From NCBI RefSeq assembly GCF_000003815.2, contig NC_049984.1, forward strand, positions 11,672,275-11,736,274: a DNA stretch of 64,000 nt, read 5' to 3'. Source of the stretch: Branchiostoma floridae. Its lineage: Eukaryota > Chordata > Leptocardii > Amphioxiformes > Branchiostomatidae. The notes beneath the pieces were generated by a model, which was not told where the DNA came from, searched no databases, and saw only the letters and a program-made list of their open reading frames with translations. Below, piece by piece: positions 1 to 12,397 of the stretch (the first letter of the stretch is position 1; each line of letters starts with the position of its first letter). Position numbers and translations under genes: made by a program.

Positions 1-330
1 TTGCCTATTTTAGCATTGTGGGAGTTATTACATCTGAATATATAATCAAATCTGTCTGTATCATTGAGTCTCTTAAAATCTGTTGTATTTGATTCGAGGA
101 ATGTGAATAACTCATTACGTGAAACATTGTACCTACTGCACATCATGACAAAGTGAAATTCATCTTCAATTTGCTTTGGACAGAATGGGCAAAACCTTTG
201 GTCAGGCGCTACATTATGATACCTGCCTGGTTCTATGTTCAATTTATGACTGCTGATTCTTAACTGGGTTATCGCTTTACGAATTTCAAAGTTATATATA
301 TCATAAAGGTATGTCTCTTGTTCATAACCT
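1..330 (-). mobile_element. LINE (non-LTR retrotransposon) ORF2 C-terminal fragment
   Basis: On the minus strand an open stretch of about 110 codons runs off the left edge. It encodes a run ending QLRISSHKLNIEPGRYHN, then a Cys-rich knuckle (RFCPFCPKQ, EDEFHFVMMCSRYN). This knuckle, with CPFC followed by an E-D-E-x-H-F-x-x-x-C segment, is typical of the C-terminal tail after the reverse transcriptase domain in several animal non-LTR families and in lancelet RT-derived proteins. A stop precedes the frame near position 330, so the upstream part is decayed or lost. No complete catalytic domain is in the window. The clade cannot be assigned from this piece. Confidence 0.7.
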
Positions 331-3300
331 TAAACACAACGAATATAGGTTACTCTGCGTATAAAGGTGAACTAGCGTTAATGATTAACATTCTGGAAAG
401 GTGAAGGATGATCAAGACACGCTTTAAACTCAACTATGTACTTGATGTCAAATCAATCGTTTTTAGTACGCAGTACGCCATACTATTATGTCCAAGTATT
501 ACCTTTGTGAAAGTGAAAATGAAAGTGGTCTCAAACCAGTTAAACTCACTTAATTATAAGGGTCTCATCACCAATTACCACGGACGAATGATAACGTAGC
601 GCCCCACTTAGTTTATCTTCCTCCCGTCGGTACCACCGGATAGTAATTGCCGTCAATGATAATCCGTAACGCTGCCCAGATGGTCCATTTATAACTATCA
701 ACATCGTAATTTCAGGTGATCAGCTTAATCCACAAGCTTTCATGACTGACACAGTATGTACACAGACAGTGCGATCATCAGGACTGTCAGGCATCACTAT
801 TTTCTCCGGGGAAAAGGAACATAGTAGTTAGTTATATCATGTTCCTCTAGCACACTCACGGTTATAGAAGCTTGAGTCAGTACGTCCACATTCAGTAACG
901 GAAACCTGTTCAAAACATATTTTCTAACTATACTTGCTAACTTTATCATCTGTCAGTACATGAGTTTTGTTGTAACTTGGCAAAGCTAGAAAGATGCACT
1001 TTGCATTTATTTAATGGCGATTTAAATGTTTAGTGTGGTAAAACCCCGTTACGTGCATTTGGATGTTTCAGTGACCTGCTTATGAGTCATTAATTAACTT
1101 GATGGATTTCACACGTCATGAGAAATAGACATCACGTAAGAACAATCAATGTGTAATGCAATTTGTTCCGGTGAGCGAGAGTCGACAATAATGATTTCTA
1201 CCCATTAATAAGATACACCGAAGCTCTCTTGAAGTAGAAACTAGATTAAAGTTGGAAATCTGCGACATAATGAAGATGGCACGAAGCATTCATCGCCTTG
1301 GATAGAACGTTCAATAATGGGGTATAGTGAGTTTGGTTTGAAGTACTTTTCTTTGAGTCATTGAGGTATCCATGATATAGCCCGTAACTAGTTTTTAAGC
1401 ACTTCTATGTCACAATGAGACGTATCGTACATGTATGATGGCCAATGACATGTTTGGGATAAAATAATTTCCGATGGAGCTGAGAATCATAGGAAGTATA
1501 GGACCAACATGTTGTACATATATTTCCGATTGTACTATACTGTCAGTCAGTCTAAACATACTATGACTCTGCGCAAAGGAACTAAACGACAACGAAGACT
1601 ATAGGACTCATACTGGTACAGTATAGAATACTGATCAGTCATAAACTTAAGTTCAGTCAGTCAGTCTATACAGACTATAACACTTGTCTACGCAAGTGTC
1701 TTAATCAAGTTATCACTTAGCAAATTAAGAGAAAGTCAAACACAAGGAGCTTGCTTACAAATTTCGTAAAAAAAATAGTCAACATTGATAGATAGTAGAA
1801 TGTCAACTTCAAGGGGACCTAGATTTGGTGGGCTTGCTCATATTACTTCAAATGAAGAGTGCACGATTATACAACGTTTCCATCACTGAAATACACAGTC
1901 GACCCCCCGCAAGGCTAGGGTTGGCAGATTTTGGTAGGGATTGGGCAACCGGAAACAACTTATGTTACCAGACTAGGTCTTACGCTCCCGTACTGCATCT
2001 GCTTTCAAAACAGTTTGCAAATGTCCCAGAACAACACTACACAGGGCTGGGAAACGTATGCAACTAGTGACAGAGAGAATTATCATTTAATGAAAGATCA
2101 TTTACCATCAAGATTCCAACAAAATGTATTAGCCAATATTTTACCAAACAGCTCGAGATTATTCACTGGTTCACCTAACTTTTTTTCAATCTCTGTGGCA
2201 GGCAGCAACAAATACTAGCGTAAAAAATCAGATAACAGCCCCGTGAAGGTAACGGGGTCAATATCTATCCACCCCTTAAAGGGTAAAGCGTTAACCTTTT
2301 CTGCCAGCCGCCCCAACGACACAGACGGTGTTCAGAGGCGGATAAAGGCACTTGAGCAGCTCATCTGCTGCAATCCTTCATTATGCCTCGCACGTATGCG
2401 GCATTGGTGCCAAGATCTAAAGTTATGACTAAATGGCAACGATATATATCGTAAAACATATAAAAGTATATAAAAATTTCATTCATATTCAACAACTTTT
2501 GACCTTTTCTTTTGACTTTTTCTTTTAACGGCCATTCCGACGCAATGATGGAATGCAACCGTGACAATGTATGAAATGTTCAAATTGAAACTGATGGCAG
2601 AGCAATTATGCGTTATGCACATTCATTACCTGGCAACGACATTCTTTCAATCTTTATTAATAGAATATACTACGAAGGACTGGCGTCGTTTTCCATACTA
2701 GACGTTTTATCTGGCATCTCTAACTTCAATAATGGGGAAGAATTAAAAGTCGATAATAATAAAATCAAAGCATGTGAACTATACGATCATTTTAAGTGCA
2801 CCTATCTGTCTTGTGTTATCAGACATAGGCACTATCCATCCGTTTATACCGCAGTATGCTAAAACGCGTGCTATAATGAATAGGCCGCTTTGAAGACAAT
2901 TTCCAGCGACAGTGCGCTCCTAATAGCAGTATTTATCACAAGCGTCAAGATATCTGCTTGAGAACCGCCAGTGTGTAGACAATCAGGCCGGAGGCCACAT
3001 AAAAATCTTGCAGGCTGACTTTGAAGACATTCGGAAACCATTTGTTCAGACTCTTGTAGTGCCTGGTGACACATGGGGTTGCGAGTATTCTTGCTGTTTT
3101 AAGTGTACCGGTACCGGTATATCTCTACAGGGAAGGGTTGCTAGCCCTTCCCTTCAACATGCTTGAAACTTATCGAGCACGGTACCTAAATTCTCCATCC
3201 CTTCTGAAAGTCAGGTACAGTTTCAACCATGATGCCTTACCCTTGATTGCACTGGGGTCTCCGCCAACAAATTTGAACCGGTAGCTGAAATGTGAGGCTG

Positions 3301-5311
3301 TCAGCAGTTGACCTACAGGGACAGCCCTTATTGTTGTAATTGTGTTTTTTACCAGTGGTGATGAATACAAGTAACAGATGAATTTGAGAATGACACATCG
3401 CTTTCAGATTTCCCTTTGAATGGATGCTGTGCCAAACTGATATTACATTTGTGCAACTGGGACTATTTGTGAAAGTGCTGCAATCCCTTGTCGTGTGTCA
3501 TACAGGGTAATCCATGTTTCACATCACCACACACCGGTGAGAAGCAGAAGCGCTGAGGCATCAACACGTTTCCTCCTACAAATACCTCACGTATGTGGTT
3601 AAGCACAGTACTGTTGAAGCCGCCTTTTACAAGACCTCCATTGCTTAGCGACCAAAATTAGACTTTTGTGACCTTGATTTCATGTTTAGAATATGATACA
3701 ATTTTAAAGAATCGTTACTTCTATGAAATACATTTATTTGCATGCTCATGCTCATACATGGTTCACAGGTCGCATGCTCTAGTAAAAAGAGGGTTTATAA
3801 GACGTGTTTTTTATAACTCCTGGGTGATGTCCTGCTTAGCTCATGTTAGGTCAGGATTTGATAGATGACATTGACCAAGAAAACATATCTCAAACTTATA
3901 TCACATACGCATTACCCGTTACTTGGACACGAATCGGTGATCCTATAGGTGATGGCATCTGTAAGCAAACATCTCATTTAACGCCATCAGAGGAGCCGTG
4001 ACGGTGAATGGGTTGTTGATATATACGAGTAATAACGTAGACTGGGTTATTTTCAGAGGGGATTATAAGCTTGTAGGCAGCCCAAGGCTAAAGAGTACGG
4101 ATTTGGCATGCGTTTCGACTTCGTTGTACAGCAGGAGCATATGCATGACCATGGGTTGCTAGTACAAATCACATTGGTTTGATTTGAAATAAATTCAATC
4201 TTGATTTTGTTAGAAAAAATGACAATGGATTCCCTGAATGAATGTGGGAAAATTGAATGTATAATACGAACAAGTTCACCCCATTTCTCGAAGCAAACGT
4301 TCAAGATCCCTTATTTCTTGACATCTCACGCAATGATATGCCATGTCTACTATTGTCATGTACCAACGACATGAATACATCAATCGATCCATGCAGCTTG
4401 GTTACCGCTGACTTACCTTTCTCGTTATGTCCTTCATGCGGCTTCCAAGGTTGATTAGATACAGTCGTGCTGCTAACAAGTGAAGTTGAATGGTGCCTTG
4501 CGGCTGTGTAACTATCACAGCTACATGTACAGATGATTACAACAACATTGCTTCTGGCAACATTGCCCAAAAAAGAGTGGGTTGGACATCAATGACAATA
4601 AATTCCAACTCGTTCAATACTTTGAGCAATGAAGATTCATAACGTGTGTACGTGCTCACTATAACTCGAGAGTGCTCAGTATTCAATTGATGCAATTTGT
4701 GTATTTACTAAGTAATCTTTGCAATGAATATGTTAGAATGGACGATGTAGGTCTTCGTGTCGTGATCAGCACTGGTGATTCATTCAGCAACAACTCAAAG
4801 AAATAGACGTCATCTTGAAAAAAATCAATAAGCGAAACAATCAAAAGTTAATTGGTAGGTGGGAAAAGACAATTAATTATATGTGTTTCTGGAGGCTGTT
4901 GATGGTTTATCAATACTTGGGTGCTTTATATACTGTCGTGTTAGCCTGTTGATGAGGGGGTCGGCGTCATCATGGAATTGAAAGAAAATGTCCAGAATTC
5001 CTGTTAATTCTCAATGATACTGGATTGAAATTCACAGATCCAGCGAACATCAAAGCTGGTATCCGTATCTGTGTTTGTATAACCCGTATAACCGCCATTC
5101 AGCTAGCGTAACACACCCGTTTTGCAGACACGCGGTACGGCAGCAGCTGGTCATTGCACTGAACGACCTGTCGCATCTAACTTCTGCACATCTGTTTAAA
5201 TCTATCTAGTGAGGATAGCCCTACTGTGTTTGTTGGTAACGAGTTCCACCCTACGACAGTTCCAGGAAAATACTGACAACGTTACATGTAGAATTTCCAA
5301 TAAAGGCTTAC
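331..5311. other. Non-coding stretch (first intron or 3' side of the GPR158-like gene)
   Basis: No exon with family similarity and splice sites was recognised on either strand. The open frames are short and have no domain-like composition. A small perfect hairpin with an 8-bp stem lies at 3130-3152 (GGGAAGGG, 7-base loop, CCCTTCCC), within a stretch that looks like a dispersed repeat. Because the exon at 5312-5882 ends in a splice donor on the minus strand, this stretch is probably intronic for that gene, and its later exons lie beyond the left edge. Confidence 0.5.
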
Positions 5312-5882
5312 CTATAGTCACATTTCCTCTGCTCCTCTCCATGGCGTTCTTCCTGACCTCGTAAAACCATTCCGACTCCTCTCCGGTGTAATCATACTCC
5401 ACGGACAGGTCCTTCACATTGATCATGCCGTCCTCAGTCCTGTGGGCGTACGGACAGAAGAGTCGATGATCCCGGAACTCCCACTCGGCGTAACAGTTCC
5501 CGGCGCCAAACAAAGCTCCGTCCGCCTCCACCATCGATCGGACCGCCTCGAAGAAGAAGCCTTCGGAGTCCACGATGTTGGGGATGTTGTCCTTCCAAAG
5601 CCGTGTGAGGAAGTTGGCGCGGTTAACCGCCACCAACGCTTGGGCTCGGAAGCGTTTCCTGCCGTAGTCGAGCACAACGCCTTCCCCTAGATTCAAGGAG
5701 GTCCCAGCAGAACAGTTGTGTTTGTTTCGCTCAACTTCTTCGACGTAGTGCAAGAATCTGTCCACGATGTCGACATCGGGGCTGCTCCTGTTCCTGTGAT
5801 CACCGCCGTCGGAGACCGTAGCCCCAGCAGCCGTCTGCAGGAGCAACAGAGCCGTCGACACGAGCACAATCTGTCCGCTCAT
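5312..5882 (-). CDS. First coding exon, GPR158/GPR179-like orphan receptor extracellular (Cache-type) domain
   Basis: The exon starts at ATG 5882 (A at -3) and encodes 190 codons plus one base. It ends at a consensus donor (ACTATAG|GTAAGC, 5312|5311), so the protein is incomplete. Residues 1-20 form a hydrophobic signal peptide (IVLVSTALLLLQTAAG). Sequons are NRSS, NCS and NVT. The order of motifs resembles the N-terminal ligand-binding domain of GPR158/GPR179: an early NCS, then AVNRANFLTRLW, then GFFFEAVRSMVEADG, then a KDLSVEYDYTGEESEWFYEVR segment. Vertebrate GPR158 is reported as a metabotropic glycine receptor acting at the plasma membrane. Cysteines in GNCYAEW and LFCPYAH could pair. 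GC-rich codon use sets this exon apart from its AT-rich surroundings. The family call rests on remembered motifs; another secreted Cache-like protein remains possible. Confidence 0.55.
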
Positions 5883-8800
5883 TTTACAGAATCAGGATGT
5901 AAGCAAACTGTGTCCTGCTCACAAATGGAACGAACCAGATCATATGAGATGGCTCGTGGCCAACATCCGGCAGATTTCAAGCAATCTCAGATTTACCTTT
6001 TATCTTACGAGGCCATAGATCACTTGTCATGAAACGCAAGCCCTGTCGATGATCCATGGGCTTGTAAATCACAACATGTGGCCCGTGCTAGGAAGAAGGA
6101 GATCCAGACTAAAGATTAAAGATTTTCTATAGCTGTGAAAAACGCTGCCATCGACAACAAAATGTTTGATGTTGTAAATTTCGTTGCGGCAGCAGATTGT
6201 AGGTAGAGATAAACCTCTTCAAAAGAAAAACACGATGGCAGCTGTCTCCGGAACACTGTTATCACCCAGCAGACGCCATGCGCCTTGTACTGAGGAAGCC
6301 TAATTGAGGGGCACTGGCTGGGCCACGGTCACTGAGAAGTGATGGTGCAAACGTCGTCCACTTCAGAATGTCTTTACCTACGCTTCGTGAAGTAACTCTA
6401 GAAAAAAGCTACCCTCTCTCTCCTCTCTATCAGATAGCACAGAGTGCTGAACACCAATAGCTGTGTCTGCCCCCTTCACCTGTCTTCGCAGCTAAAATCC
6501 AGAGAGTTTCCCCATCGCTGTCTTGCGATCCCAAATTTCACATCTGCAACAGCTACATGTCTCTATGCTACCTTTGAGAGCACTATAAAGGCTCACGTAG
6601 CTTACGTCACCTAGGCTATACCATTCTGTGTTTGCGTGGGGGTGACTCTAAACAACCACAGCGTCCGTCAGCTGTAACAATTATGGCATATGGTAATAGC
6701 TTGGAGGCCAAATGAAAATATAAAATTCATGGTCGAAGAGAAACAGAACGTGCGAGGTAATTTAAATCATCTCTCAAAAAAGGGTTTATGGCGGTTAAAT
6801 CAATAATCTAATTTCCAAAAAATATCGCAATGTTGCATTTGATTACACAAGGCGTCAATGACAAAAATTGAGGCTGTCATAAACGTGCCTCCAACTCGCC
6901 AACAGCCAATAACCCCAATGTCGATGCGTATGCATAACCAAAGCTAAAGTTGCAATGCATTTGGAAACTTCACTATCAAGAAGTACATACATCATTATCT
7001 CACGCTAAAGTCACCTTCAGGTGGGGATCCCGCGGCTAAAGATTAAAGTCATCTACAAGAATGGAAAAATCGATTGGGACAAACCCCGGGAAAGATACAC
7101 GATCATCATCAACACCCCGCTAGACTCTGCCTGAAGCTATTTCATTCATACCATTAACCGACCTGTATTGTTATCGTTCTTCCCATACGATAAATAGGAT
7201 GTATCCTCAAGATTCTCTGGGCCTTGGGTTATATTACACCGAGAAGCTGGCATGAACGATAAAGGATGGATTGAATTACGATGTGGGAGTGGCTGCATCG
7301 GTTGGGTAAATGCGGCTACAGAAAAGAAAAATCGACGAATCAAGATTATGTTCACAGCGCAATACGGACCAGACGGGAATGCATCCGTTTCATCATTGTA
7401 AGTACTCATAACAGATTTGGGCAAAATTTGTGAGGTGGAAGAGTGAGAAAGGAAATTGGGTTGAACTAGCTCCACGGGAGGTAGTTTATGGCTGTTTATA
7501 TTAGATTGTACCTGTTTATCACAAAAATCACGTTTTATTTGTGTAGAATGAATCTACTGGATTAACTACCCTTCACGAGGTTTAAGGAAAGTAAAGCTAG
7601 GTTGATGCGAGACAAATAAGGTTTTGAATCCTTTTCTTTTGCATAATACACGTTGAATGAGGCGGTACATATTCTCTCGCACTAAATTTTGTACATGATT
7701 AGTTTTGAAATAAACACACTTTTAATCTATGGCGTGAACGGTTCTTACGACCAGCACTGCTCTATGGATATGCATATATGCTATTTTAGTCATTTTAATA
7801 TGTGGAATAAAATCAGTAGAACAAAATATAGAAATATTATCCAGGTAAACTGTGGGAGAGCGAAAAGTACAAACAGTAAGAGTGAAGATCGGAGCCTACA
7901 GGTGATGGATCTGCCTTCATCCCCAGGATGGTGCCAAAGATATCAAATAGTGTTGGCACACCGTGTAATGCACACAATGTGAGGAAGAGGAAGAAATTTG
8001 GCAGTGGTGCGGATTGCCCATTCAATATTCTCTTTCTCCTGTCGTTAAATGCGCGGGAAAGGAAATACATCATATATAAGGAGCTTGGATTGCGACAGTT
8101 TGCTTTCACTGTGGGAATACGATATATCATATGTCTTATCATATCCATCAAAGTAACCTAAACGTTTCTTTTTTATAGTCTTACTTTCCAGATAGTTTAC
8201 TAAGTAATCTATTATGCTTAATTGCTAATGTTTCAAGTTTAATGTAATGCAGACTTCAACAGTTGCCAACGCAACCAAATATTGTTTTAATTAAATAGAC
8301 ATCATATATCGATACATGACGTACATACAAGGCACAGTAATTTCGGAGATTTCGTGGCTCACTAAGCTCAGTCATGGCCACCCTGTCCCGAGCCTCAGTC
8401 ACAATTTTCCTGAGTCTCTTGATAGTTACTGGATCCAGACTTGACTGTATATACCGTGTTTGTTGAGAGATATATTCTGTCGTCTTTCATGTGATTGCGC
8501 AGAGAGCAACGTTAGGCATATTTAACATGACAAGCACAAACGGAAACATCAACATCACTCACGCCTTGTTGCAGTAACGTTTCTGTCTGTCTATCTGTCA
8601 GTCAGCGATAAGATCTCATTCCGTAGACATGAAACGTAAAATAAACAGGTGATAGATAATAACGTTACTTCCATCTCGCTCGAGAGTCCTAATTTTCCGG
8701 GCAGGAACTGACTGACAAGGGTCAGGAAGCATGCGGTCTCCCTTACTTGTGTTTGTTAGCTACAGCTGGTCTAGTCTCTCCATACGGCAATGTTGCTCTA

Positions 8801-9110
8801 GAAAAACTCCCCTTCCCTTAGGTTCCTGTTAATGGCAACTGAATATGAAATTGTGAATGATGTTATTGGTTTGACGTTCAGCGATTACTTGTTGTTAGCT
8901 GTGCCCGATATGGTACGGCAACTGTGCTACCTGGTTGGGTGTGTGAATTGATTCCTAAACTGATGTTGAGATGCATCATTTCAGTTGCTGCGAAACTGGT
9001 ACGTACTGCATCCCCAGATCTATGTTATATATGGCATACGTCTGTCAATATAAACCATGGTAAAATCCTCCTTGATTCCGCCCTACAGCATCGCCAAGGG
9101 TTTGTAACAG
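5883..9110. other. Upstream flank of the GPR158-like exon, no gene recognised
   Basis: This holds the presumed 5' UTR and promoter of the minus-strand gene starting at 5882. I see no obvious TATA box at a suitable distance and no exon with domain similarity. Frames at 7146-7475 and 7837-8151 look like chance openings: no splice sites with matching phase and no family motifs. Confidence 0.4.
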
Positions 9111-9892
9111 TTAGTCTTTGGGCCAGGTCCCCCAAAATGACCATTTGGTACCAAACAAAGGGACAAAGGGTGACTTAGTTTTTTGAAAAGGTTGATTCCT
9201 CTACTTCATTATTTTGCATGATAACTATGTCAGATGCGTAGCTTTACAGGAATTATCACGTGATTTTGGGACGTCACCCAAATCTATAGAACTACAAAAA
9301 ATCGTTTATTACAAGTCATCAAATGCGGTTTTAATAATCCCCAACCACATTTGATGAGTATTTCTCTGCACTTGGATCATACAAATACCTGTTGAGTATA
9401 CTTGGAACAATTTAGAAATAAACTTAGACAAATTTCTACAACGGTTGACATGGCAACGGCGAAAAATAACATTTTCTCACAGGAAAGTTGCTAAACAAGC
9501 CATTGTTGGATGCTTTTGAAGTTTAGCCATTATCAAGTCTTGACCAATGACACTGAACGATTCATAACTAATGTAAGGGCTCTTAGAAAACGTTTTAGTT
9601 ACGTGAGAAATAAGTAGAACTGTTTTATATTTCATAATTGAAATACATGTATATTGAAATACGTATATATTGTTGATATTTTAGATATCTATCCCGTCCT
9701 TTTCAATAAAGGACCCCACGGCCAGGTCAATTTGGATGACGTCACTTGGTCACGTGATTACAGTAGGAAAGCTACGCATGACAACTGGTTATCATAGCTT
9801 AAAATGAACTTTGGTTCCTGCTAATCAAAAAAATCCATGATAGCACTTGTCCCTCTCGGTGGTACCAAAAACCCCTCTGGCCCATGGACTAA
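9111..9892. mobile_element. Non-autonomous DNA element with long terminal inverted repeats
   Basis: The left end begins TTAGTCTTTGGGCCAG. The right end, read on the minus strand, begins TTAGTCCATGGGCCAG. The two arms stay alignable for about 180 bp (roughly 9111-9300 and 9705-9892), sharing segments such as TTTGGTACCA, GGGACAA, GATGCGTAGCTTT or CATGCGTAGCTTT, ATCACGTGA and GACGTCA. The roughly 400-bp centre is AT-rich and has no transposase frame. This is the layout of a MITE or foldback element. The arms have diverged enough to show an old insertion. I could not fix a target-site duplication, so the superfamily is not assigned. Confidence 0.7.
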
Positions 9893-12097
9893 GTACTGAA
9901 GAAGGCTGAATTTGCCATCAAAGGTGTATCTCTAAACTGACTCCGGTCTAAATCTACATGTTCATCTAATTTGTTTTATACAAGCTAGTCACACTGATTT
10001 GTTGTGGATCAGAAATATCCATTTGGCTTAAGTTTTCTGTCAAACAGAGCTGTTTGATTGCCAATGAGAAGCAGTGATTAGGCTGATTACAATCTTGCTC
10101 CGAGATGCCTCCGACTGAGTGGCACTAGATCTGTGGGAAAAAGGGACCGTTCGGCTTTTAACATCGAGACTCTGTGTCGCACTGAACAGGCAATAAGGGC
10201 TTTACATGGCCGGCTTTACTCAAACAAATCTATCATTCCTATCACAACGTGGCTAGTCAAACACTTGGTAAGGAAGAGTTGCAATCCTTCAGGCGTAGTT
10301 ACAGATATTAAGAACAATCAAAAACTATAGATACAGGGATATGATTTTGAATCTCACTTGAATACGATTGAAAATTGGGCGCCCACAAAAGTATCCACAG
10401 CGGTGATTATAATCATTTATGTCTAAAACGAACATAACAATTGATCCATGGCTTACACGAAGGATCAGACAACAGTAAGACGTATTATTGCAGCAGACAT
10501 TAGCCTACCCCCAGCCGGGACGTAATAATGAAACACACTTGTAGCAATGTCCCCCGTGATTAACGTAAGAGTACTGGTTTTTAACGCCAGCTGCGCCGTT
10601 TGTTAGTCGGGACAGTTGTGTTCTGGAGGGCCACAGTTCTGTGACGTCGGTAATTTTCCGCTCCAATCATGCACGGCGTGGCGACTGATGACAACGAATT
10701 CATTTCTCCGGACGTCTGATTATTCACCTGAAGAGCAATGAACGGTAGCTAATGACACATTGTCAACAACCGTGATCGATTGGTGCCGCCAAATCAACCC
10801 TCTTGGAAAGTGAAGGAGTGCAAATTTAAGGCCATTTAGATAAGGCTTTGCAATCAGTGGTCACAGACGAGAACATAGCGACTAAACTTTCTAATCACGC
10901 CCACGCGGTTACGCTGCTAGGAGCTAATATTTCTGCGATATTCGTTAGTAGTCAAGCTGGGCGCCGTCATGTGTATCAGAACCTCTTTATCATTCCATCA
11001 AGTCTGAAAGTGAGATCCACGATGGTTTGCTGATCAAAGTTGTCTGAAAGCACCCTGTAATGCAATCTATCAGGCGAGATATAGATCTAATGGAACTCGA
11101 AAATGTCAGGATTGCAGCCAAGTTTTATGGCTAGGCACTTCTACACACATAGAACGAAAGCCATATAGTTGGAGAGGGTTCTATTGAGCGCTATGCAACT
11201 AAAACTACAAAGGGCCTACTTTACATTTGATAAGGGGTAAGCCATGTAGTCATTCAGTTGTACTAAAAGCCTTTAACACATACAGCGGGATGATTGTTTA
11301 AGTCGTGACATACATTTATTCTCGTCGTGTGTTGTGACCCTCTATTCAACATGCTCACTTACACGTAGTCCTCGAGAACGGTAAAAGACAGCGTTTATTC
11401 GGCGTGCACGTACGTCGATAAGGTGACATGCTGAGGCCAAGTTATGGTTAACCGTCATCCAATCTGTGGTAACGCGATCCATCATAGCAAGGGATATCTC
11501 ATATCTCATTGTAGAATAACAAAACAACAAGGTCACACACAAGGAGGACGTAAATTTGCCCTTCTCCTTACCAAGAGAGACGCGGACCCACCAAACACAA
11601 TGCCTGCATTTTTCCTTGAGGTAACAAGATCATAGCATGTCCAGGTCAAAAGATGTAACGCCGGAAGCTTCGTATCACCTAGACCAGGGGCCCCAAATCG
11701 ACCTTGAGCTTTGTATTCGCAACACCTTTTCACCTACCAAAGGGATTTCAGTAAACCTCCTTGCACGTACCAAATAACATCACAATCCATCTAAAGGCTC
11801 TTAGGTCATGTTGATCACAAATATCCGGGAAAACAAACAAACGGAAATACTGACAAAGCAAAAGCACCAGTACCAAATACAATTATGACAAGTGTATGTT
11901 ATCCACGTAGAGATCAAAAGCTTACCAAACGTTTATCAAGATTTGAAAGATCGCAAATTATGACTAGTAGATTTAAAAAGGTCACGAACGTAACATGATG
12001 AGTCTTGTGTTCAGGTGTACAAAGGCCGGCATATGCACACATACATCATTGTCAGGATGACAAAGCGCCGAAGATAGGAGCTGATGAAAATCGTTAG
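9893..12097. other. Intergenic stretch, no gene recognised
   Basis: No exon, RNA gene or clear repeat array was identified. Near 11740-11900 the text (ACCAAATAACATCACAATCC and following) resembles a degraded copy of the dispersed repeat tail that is clearer near 27010-27140. Confidence 0.35.
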
Positions 12098-12377
12098 TAT
12101 CGACGGCTAGATCTTGACCTTGACGAGCCTAGAGGATTCTATGTGGGAAGGGCATCGGAATTTAAAAAAGTTCAAGGATACAGTTTCATCTTTGAAGGTC
12201 ATCAACAGCCCGAATACAAGAGAAAGGGATATCTTTTCTATCCAGGAAACCTTTTGCAACAGGATTCAAAGTACAAGGACAATGCTAACCTTGGATGGGT
12301 TTACCTTAATTTCGGAGGAAAGCACGTTTTGATCGATATCCTTGTTGATTGCTACTCAAGATATCTAGAACCTCATG
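12098..12377 (+). CDS. Possible single internal exon, unrecognised protein
   Basis: An open frame of about 93 codons ends at a good donor (CTCATG|GTGAGC at 12377|12378). The upstream acceptor is unclear: candidates are TAG near 12097, CTAG at 12110 and GAG near 12134. The encoded segment has protein-like composition: GFYVGRASEFKKVQGYSFIF, EYKRKGYLFYPGN, then LGWVYLNFGGKHVLIDIL and DCYSRYLEPHG. The last part vaguely recalls the first beta strands of an integrase-type fold or a beta-sandwich lectin domain, but neither match is good enough to name. No neighbouring exon with a compatible phase was found. It may be an isolated exon of a gene outside the window, a pseudogene piece or chance. Confidence 0.3.
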
Positions 12378-12397
12378 GTGAGCAAAGCCTTGCGTGA

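Noticed and set aside
5423-5690. Overlapping frames on both strands inside the GPR158-like exon
   Set aside because: Shadow frames of a GC-rich coding exon; only the 5312-5882 frame has a signal peptide, family motifs and a splice donor.
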